Source: a virus. Taken from it: DNA of 23,577 nucleotides. Every line of letters starts with the position of its first letter. Position 1 is the first letter of the stretch. Under the pieces are notes generated by a model. The model made no database searches. It saw only the letters and a program-made list of their open reading frames with translations, and was not told the DNA's origin. Location of the stretch: the IMG/VR virus record IMGVR_UViG_3300010396_000102, positions 1 to 23,577 of that record; one strand, 5' to 3'. Positions 19,062 to 23,577 of the stretch are shown piece after piece. Made by a program: the position numbers and the translations under genes.

Positions 19062-20991
19062 TGGCTCCGGTGGCTTCCGCTTCCCGTTGCATGACCTGAA
19101 GTCACGGCTGCGCACGGACGAGATCGTCGTTGATCTGTTCGCCGGGGGCGGTGGTGCCAGCCACGCGATGGAGACAGCACTGGCTCGAGCGGTGGACATT
19201 GCCATCAACCACAACTCCTGGGCTGTGGGGCTGCACTCTGCCAATCACCCCTTTACCCGCCATCTGTGCCAGGACGTGTGGGAAGCCGACCCGCGCCTCG
19301 AGTGCGGCGGTCGACCTGTGGGCGCACTGCATGCCAGCCCGGACTGCACGCACTTCAGCCAGGCCAAGGGCGGTCAGCCGCGCAGCCGAGCAACTCGCTC
19401 GCTTTCGTGGGTTGTGCCCCGCTGGGCAGGCACAGTGCGTCCGCGCATCATCACGCTGGAGAACGTGAAGCAGATCCTGAAGTGGGGCCCGCTGATCGCC
19501 AAGCGCGATAAGGCCACCGGCCGCGTGATCAAGCTGGACGGGACAGTTGCCGCTGCCGGCGAGTGCGTGCCCTTGGACCAACAGTTCCTGATCCCGGACA
19601 AGAAGCGTGAGGGCACCACCTGGCGCCGCTTCGTCGCTGTGCTGCGAGCGCTCGGGTACCAAGTTGAGTGGCGTGTGCTACGGGCCTGCGACTACGGCGC
19701 CGGGACCACACGGGAGCGGCTCTACATGATCGCTCGGTGCGATGGCGAGGCCATCAACTGGCCCGAACCGACCCACGGGCTAGCCCGCACACTGCCGTAC
19801 GTGTCGGCGGCATCCAGCATCGACTGGTCCATTCCGTGTCCTAGCATCTTCGGCCGCAAGAAGCCGCTCGCGGCCGCAACCCAGGCGCGTATCGTCCGAG
19901 GCATCAAGCGCTTTGTGCTGGACGCCGCCGAGCCGTTCATCGTCCACGCCACCCACGGCGGGGAACGCCGGCCGCACGGGATTGGCGAACCGATGCCAAC
20001 GATCACTGCTGCCAACCGGGGCGAGATGATGATCGTGTCGCCCACCATCGTGCAGTGCGCGAATGCATCCGCCAACGGGGTGGCCGCCGGTGGCGACCCC
20101 CTTGGCACCATCACGGCTTGGCCGCGCGGCGGCTCGCACGCGGTGGTTGCACCTGTTCTTGTGCAGAGCGGATACGGCGTGAGAACCGGCCAGGCACCTC
20201 GCAGCCTCGACATCGATAGGCCGCTGGGCACGATAGTCGCGGGAGGCACCAAGCACGCGCTCGCTGCGGCCAGCTTAGTGAAGTTCCGGGGTACCAGCGA
20301 TGGCGCGGACGCCGGCCATCCGATGCCGACCATCACCAGCGGCGCTGGCGCGGCGCGGCCGGCAGGTGCCGCCCATGCCCTGGGAGTCATGGCAGCGTTT
20401 CTGGAGCAGGTCAACGGCGGGTTCTACCAGGGCGCTGGCAGTGCCGCCGATGAAACCATGCCGACCATCTGCGCCAACGGCAGTCACCAGCGCCTGGTGA
20501 CCGCACACGTGACGGCGATGGCGCAGAACGTCATTGGGTACGACCCACGCGAACCTCTGCCGACAATTCTCGCTGGCGCGCAGCGATATGGCGTCGTGGA
20601 ATGCACCCTAAGCCCGGAACAGGAAGCTGGCGCGCTGCGCGTTGCAGCGTTCCTGATGCGCTACTACGGCACGGGCGGACAGCATGGCGAACTGGACGAC
20701 GCGCTGGCGACCATTACCACGAAGGACCGGCTGGCGCTGGTCACGGTGCATCTGAGCGGTGTGCCGTATGTGATCGTGGATATCGGGCTTCGCATGCTCA
20801 AGCCGCACGAACTTTTCCGCGCCCAAGGCTTCCCGGAGAGCTACATCATTGACCGTACGCAAGACGGTCGGCAGGTAAGCAACAGCCGTGCCGTGGCAAT
20901 GGTCGGAAACAGCGTCAGCCCGCCGCCGCTCCGCGCCATTCTGGAAGCGAACATCAGTGCAGCATCGCAGCCGCAAATGGATGCTGCCTGA
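19054..20991 (+). CDS. C5-cytosine DNA methyltransferase with repeated target-recognition region
   Basis: A 645-residue methyltransferase. Motif I is DLFAGGGG (27-34), the catalytic motif is SPDCTHFS with Cys98 (a D-C-T variant of the usual P-C-Q), motif VI is LENVKQ (135-140), and motif VIII is GAGTTRERLYMIAR (216-228). Motifs IX-X lie at the C-terminus (MLKPHELFRAQGFP, then AVAMVGNSVSPP). From about 308 to 560 the target-recognition region contains seven 'PlpTIt'-like units (cores near 315, 351, 392, 425, 470, 503 and 552). The enzyme would methylate cytosine in phage DNA, protecting it from host restriction. No partner endonuclease is adjacent, so it is an orphan. ATG 19054 overlaps the previous gene by eight bases; the longer frame to 18949 lies inside that gene. 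Confidence 0.9.
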   Translation: MADGSGGFRFPLHDLKSRLRTDEIVVDLFAGGGGASHAMETALARAVDIAINHNSWAVGLHSANHPFTRHLCQDVWEADPRLECGGRPVGALHASPDCTHFSQAKGGQPRSRATRSLSWVVPRWAGTVRPRIITLENVKQILKWGPLIAKRDKATGRVIKLDGTVAAAGECVPLDQQFLIPDKKREGTTWRRFVAVLRALGYQVEWRVLRACDYGAGTTRERLYMIARCDGEAINWPEPTHGLARTLPYVSAASSIDWSIPCPSIFGRKKPLAAATQARIVRGIKRFVLDAAEPFIVHATHGGERRPHGIGEPMPTITAANRGEMMIVSPTIVQCANASANGVAAGGDPLGTITAWPRGGSHAVVAPVLVQSGYGVRTGQAPRSLDIDRPLGTIVAGGTKHALAAASLVKFRGTSDGADAGHPMPTITSGAGAARPAGAAHALGVMAAFLEQVNGGFYQGAGSAADETMPTICANGSHQRLVTAHVTAMAQNVIGYDPREPLPTILAGAQRYGVVECTLSPEQEAGALRVAAFLMRYYGTGGQHGELDDALATITTKDRLALVTVHLSGVPYVIVDIGLRMLKPHELFRAQGFPESYIIDRTQDGRQVSNSRAVAMVGNSVSPPPLRAILEANISAASQPQMDAA

Positions 20992-21041
20992 TGAACTCTA
21001 ATTGGGGCTACCGCCAAGATTCGGCCTCCGAGAGGAACTTC

Positions 21042-21713
21042 TTAAAGGAGAGGGATTATCGTCTCGCCAGCACCGTCATTGAGAACGAACGTCCGAAACT
21101 CAATCCTGAAGCTCTTGGCCAGATCTTCAACGAACCTAATATAGGCCAGGAGGCCACCAACCGCCCCCTGCGGCCCTTCATAGATGATGGTCGTACGCTG
21201 TCCGATCGCAGCGGGCTTACTGATCTGAATGTTCTCTTTAATCCTCCCGGCTGCGGCCGAGATATCTCGAACGTGACTAATCAGGGTCGCCAGATCCGCC
21301 GACAAATTGTTGGGAAGGTTGTGAATTCTCTCCTCGACCTTCTCGGCATTCGGCAACAACGGAACCAGCACGGCCTCTACAGCACTGAGCAAGTCGCGCC
21401 CGGAGGGCCTTCCGTACGTGTCATCGACCGCCGCCCCGGCAAGCATCTTCGCGTTCGATTCAAGGCGGTGTGGAAGATTGGATATCTCGTGGAGCAGCAA
21501 CCGGCCGATGACCCGACCGTTCCTCAAACGGACACGGACAATTTCGTCATGCTGCTGCTTGGCAATTCGGGTCGCCTCGCGGGAAGTACGCCAAGCAAGA
21601 AATGCCACGAAGATCGAGACAACACCAATCCCCGCGCTAACCGCCGTACCCCAGTCAACAACGCAGTTGAGCCCAAGTGGACTGCACGGTATCAAACCCT
21701 CCTGCCAGCTCAT
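21042..21713 (-). CDS. One-TM membrane protein, oppositely oriented
   Basis: A 223-residue protein on the minus strand, with ATG 21713 preceded by GGAGCGAATAG. Residues about 22-41 (TAVSAGIGVVSIFVAFLAW) form one membrane segment, followed by a basic stretch (RTSREATRIAKQQ, RVRLRNGRVIGR) that would lie in the cytoplasm, and a long helical domain. Similar 'DUF-like' one-TM proteins are found in many bacteria. It interrupts the rightward genes and so is probably expressed on its own, perhaps in lysogens. A defence or superinfection-exclusion role is inference. It lies between the methyltransferase and excisionase genes; the 272-codon frame on the other strand is rejected as its shadow. Confidence 0.65.
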   Translation of the reverse strand: MSWQEGLIPCSPLGLNCVVDWGTAVSAGIGVVSIFVAFLAWRTSREATRIAKQQHDEIVRVRLRNGRVIGRLLLHEISNLPHRLESNAKMLAGAAVDDTYGRPSGRDLLSAVEAVLVPLLPNAEKVEERIHNLPNNLSADLATLISHVRDISAAAGRIKENIQISKPAAIGQRTTIIYEGPQGAVGGLLAYIRFVEDLAKSFRIEFRTFVLNDGAGETIIPLL

Positions 21714-21805
21714 CTATTCGCTCCATTGCCAGTTACCGAGATTCTGCCACGCAGGCCACCCAAGGGTGACATCTGCCAGGCTCCCTCGCGGAAAGGACGT
21801 ACCAA

Positions 21806-22156
21806 GTGAGCGCAAGGAGACAGACAGCTGTGGAAGACATTGACGACACCTTAGGTCTGGAAGACGCCGCAAGAATGCTACGGCTTGGCCTAGAAGCGAT
21901 GAAAGACCTGGTGGACAAGGGCGAAGTACCCGCCGTGCGCTTGAATCAGAAGCACACGGTCATGCTGCGCGAGGACCTGATCAACTTCCTTCGCTCGGAG
22001 GGGCGCAAACAGGCTGCTGAACGAAAGCGGTCGGTCATCGGCGCGCTGCCGGCAGCCAATGCACCCGCGTCAGGGTCAACGAGACGGACAAGCAAGTCGC
22101 GACGCACGAAATTGCCCGACCTTCGCGCCTACGAGCAGGCCGATCACCAAAGCTGA
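21806..22156 (+). CDS. Excisionase-like HTH (MerR-type) protein
   Basis: A 116-residue basic protein starting at GTG 21806 with AAAGGA upstream. Residues about 15-68 (LGLEDAARMLRLGLEAMKDLVDKGEVPAVRLNQKHTVMLREDLINFLRSEG) form a HTH_17/excisionase-type winged helix in which 'AARMLRL...MKDLVDKGEVPAVRL' is the recognition part. A Lys/Arg-rich tail (STRRTSKSRRTK) follows. Such proteins bend DNA at attP and tip recombination toward excision. It converges with the integrase gene and overlaps it by 13 bases, with a shared hairpin at the junction. In lambda int and xis are co-directional, so the arrangement here differs. A transcription regulator is the alternative. Confidence 0.72.
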   Translation: MSARRQTAVEDIDDTLGLEDAARMLRLGLEAMKDLVDKGEVPAVRLNQKHTVMLREDLINFLRSEGRKQAAERKRSVIGALPAANAPASGSTRRTSKSRRTKLPDLRAYEQADHQS

Positions 22157-22162
22157 TCGGCC
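22138..22162. terminator. Bidirectional hairpin at the xis/int convergent ends
   Basis: GGCCGATCA (22138-22146) and TGATCGGCC (22154-22162) form a perfect nine-base stem with a seven-base loop. Each arm contains one gene's stop codon: the excisionase TGA at 22154-22156 and the integrase TGA at 22146-22144. No T-tract follows, so it may be a weak terminator or a transcript-collision/stability element. Confidence 0.5.
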
Positions 22163-23259
22163 AAGTCGGAAGCGCGGAGGTTGGCATACCGCTTCAGCTG
22201 TCGTGGGTCGCGGTGCCCTGTGATGTTCGCGATCTTGATGTCGGTTAGCGTGGTCCTTTCGTACAGCCTGCTCGTCGCTTCGTGACGCAGATCATGGAAG
22301 CCAAGGTCTGCGCATCCGGCCGCAACGAATATCCGCTCGAACTGGCGGGACAGCTTGCTGGATACGCGCCGCAGGGCCAGCGGGCTACGGTCGCCCTCCC
22401 AGAACGGGAATAACCGACCGCCGAAGTCTCCCTCGTACGTGGCCAGCTTGCCGAGCAGAGTCGAGGTCATAGGCACCTGGCGCTTGCTCCCGTTCTTCGT
22501 CTTGTCCAGGAAGATCGTACGCCGCGCCACATCAATCTGACTGCGCTCGAGCGTGTAGATCTCGCGCATCCGCATTGCAGTTTCCAGTGCCATATCAAAC
22601 ATCAGCACCAGCGCCTCACGTTGAGGTAGGTCGAGTGGTCGCTGACGGCCGGCAGGCTTGGCACCGGCCAGGATCTCGCGGATGCGCTCCTCCTCACCAG
22701 GTTCGAGCCGGCGATCGCGCTCTTGGTCGGTCTTCGCCTCCCCATCGATTCTTGTAACAGCCACCTTGTCATCGGCGGTGTACGTCGAATAGCCACGGGG
22801 CAACAGGCGCAAAGGGTTCATCGGCAGCGCGCCGTGAGCCGCCAGCCAATCCAGGGCGCGCGACAGCGCCCCCACATAGTGCCGGATGGTCGAAGGCGCG
22901 AGATTCTGCTCACGCTTCATGGTGGTAACCCACTCGGTCGCCCAAGTGAAAGTCAGCTGCGGCAGGGTGATACCGATTGGCAAGCGCGAGAGCAGGACCG
23001 GCAGCAGCTGCGCGTCATCCACCGAAATGTGCTGAGCGCTCCGATACTCGGTGACCTGGTTACGCAGATCCTTCGCAGCCGCCTTGGTATTGGCCAACTC
23101 TTCAGGCACAACGCCACGGTCCAGCAGCGCCTCCAGGCGCCGCACGTATTCGTCGCCCGCCGCTTCATTGGTAAAGCTCAGATAGACCGGCTGGGGCAAC
23201 AACCCCGCCCGCTTGATCGTGTACTGCCAGGAGTCGCCCCTGCGTCGCTTGGTTGCCAT
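22144..23259 (-). CDS. int: Tyrosine site-specific recombinase (phage integrase)
   Basis: A 371-residue integrase. ATG 23259 has GAGGGAAA directly upstream. The N-terminal part (GDSWQYTIKRAGLLPQPVYLSFTN) resembles an arm-binding domain, and residues about 100-180 form the SAM-like core-binding domain. The catalytic domain has Arg230 (TAMRMREI), Lys253 or Lys255 (LDKTKNGSKRQVP), HDLRHEATSRL with His322 and Arg325, His349 (TGHRDP) and the nucleophile Tyr358 (KRYANL). It inserts phage DNA into the host attB and, with the excisionase, excises it. Its 5' end faces the right edge, so an att site might lie between 23260 and the following gene or further out. No att repeat is identifiable without the left end. 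Confidence 0.95.
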   Translation of the reverse strand: MATKRRRGDSWQYTIKRAGLLPQPVYLSFTNEAAGDEYVRRLEALLDRGVVPEELANTKAAAKDLRNQVTEYRSAQHISVDDAQLLPVLLSRLPIGITLPQLTFTWATEWVTTMKREQNLAPSTIRHYVGALSRALDWLAAHGALPMNPLRLLPRGYSTYTADDKVAVTRIDGEAKTDQERDRRLEPGEEERIREILAGAKPAGRQRPLDLPQREALVLMFDMALETAMRMREIYTLERSQIDVARRTIFLDKTKNGSKRQVPMTSTLLGKLATYEGDFGGRLFPFWEGDRSPLALRRVSSKLSRQFERIFVAAGCADLGFHDLRHEATSRLYERTTLTDIKIANITGHRDPRQLKRYANLRASDLADQLW

Positions 23260-23321
23260 TTTCCCTCAACTTACAAGGCTGCAGGACCTACCGACCCCAA
23301 CTAGCCAAGGCCAAACGAAAG

Positions 23322-23577
23322 TTAAAAATCACCCTGTATCTGCTGATTCGTGATTATTCTTGTCATAAGCCTTTGAGCCTGCGACACGGAATATGTATCA
23401 GCTTTTGTTTCATTCAAATGAGCAGCAACTCTTCTTATCTCATCATCCTTGGCAATGATTATGTAGTTGATATCATCCGGCTTAAAGTTAAGACCAAGCC
23501 CCGCCAAGGAAGCATTCGCAACCTCTGCTGTCGTCTCGCTGAAGTCGTCCATGGTGTAAACGGGATGCTGCCCCTCA
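23322..23577 (-). CDS. AT-rich hypothetical ORF, 5' end beyond the window
   Basis: A frame open through the right edge; its visible 84 codons end at the stop at 23322. An in-frame ATG lies at 23552, but without a Shine-Dalgarno site, so the gene probably starts outside. The product is acidic and helical (MDDFSETTAEVANASL, FKPDDINYIIIAKDDEIRRVAAH, SVSQAQRLMTRIITNQQ). The DNA here is visibly richer in A+T than the rest of the window, which suggests a different origin: cargo picked up by the phage, or host DNA next to the attachment site. I recognise no family. Confidence 0.5.
   Translation of the reverse strand, partial: EGQHPVYTMDDFSETTAEVANASLAGLGLNFKPDDINYIIIAKDDEIRRVAAHLNETKADTYSVSQAQRLMTRIITNQQIQGDF

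Noticed and set aside
18192-19244. A 350-codon minus-strand open frame
   Set aside because: Antisense to the coupled genes before and including the methyltransferase start; no domain seen.
19054-20991. A restriction-modification system around the methyltransferase
   Set aside because: Neither the 232-residue gene before nor the membrane protein after shows endonuclease motifs.
20991-21809. A 272-codon plus-strand open frame starting on the methyltransferase stop (TGATG)
   Set aside because: The start overlap is tempting, but the opposite frame has a real membrane segment, a good ribosome-binding site and normal helices, while this one has shadow-like composition. Both cannot easily be coding.
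1-23577. tRNA, rRNA, CRISPR arrays and insertion sequences
   Set aside because: No cloverleaf-like segment, spaced repeat array, transposase frame or terminal inverted repeat was found by reading.

Overview
The window is the larger part of a temperate, lambda-like (siphovirus-type) prophage in a GC-rich gammaproteobacterium. The gene style suggests the Xanthomonadaceae/Lysobacteraceae (Stenotrophomonas-like): a DUF4124 periplasmic protein, a CP76/CII-family regulator and a YdaS/Cro-like repressor. This host assignment is inference; no host marker gene is visible.

Layout. Positions 1-13977 form one long leftward (minus-strand) block. Read in its own direction it runs cro-like gene, small ORF, CII-family regulator, two small ORFs, TOPRIM/SF3 primase-helicase, a repeat-rich intergenic segment (candidate cos), small and large terminase, a Mor-like regulator, gpW-like connector, portal, a ClpP-protease/major-capsid fusion, DUF2190 decoration protein, then a lysis cassette (P5-like lytic enzyme, one-TM membrane protein, Rz with nested Rz1), an FII-like connector, a tail terminator and the start of a tail tube gene that leaves the window on the left. 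The lysis cassette sits between head and tail genes, as in P2, although the packaging genes are lambda-type.

The immunity region (13.7-15.7 kb) has a cro/cI divergent pair. Four copies of a TTTAGC-N5-GCTAAA-like operator are visible: two between cro and cI and two about 1.5 kb away in front of a second, rightward early operon. This resembles the OR/OL arrangement of lambda. A secreted DUF4124 protein lies inside this region on the opposite strand and looks like a lysogenic-conversion cargo gene.

The rightward early operon (15715-20991) is a chain of ten small, mostly unrecognised genes. Most are joined by ATGA start/stop overlaps, and the chain ends in a C5-cytosine methyltransferase with a target-recognition region built from about seven repeats. 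It is followed by an oppositely oriented one-TM membrane protein, an excisionase-like HTH gene and a tyrosine integrase. The excisionase and integrase genes converge and overlap; their two stop codons lie in the two arms of one perfect hairpin. A more AT-rich reading frame runs off the right edge and may be host flank or cargo.

Most worth following up: the operator quartet and immunity circuit; two tandem hairpins at the start of the rightward transcript that resemble HK022 put antiterminators; the interleaved inverted repeats at the candidate cos site; the Mor-like gene translationally coupled to terminase; the zinc-ribbon insert in the TOPRIM domain; and the uncharacterised early operon. 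No tRNA, rRNA, CRISPR array or insertion sequence was seen.
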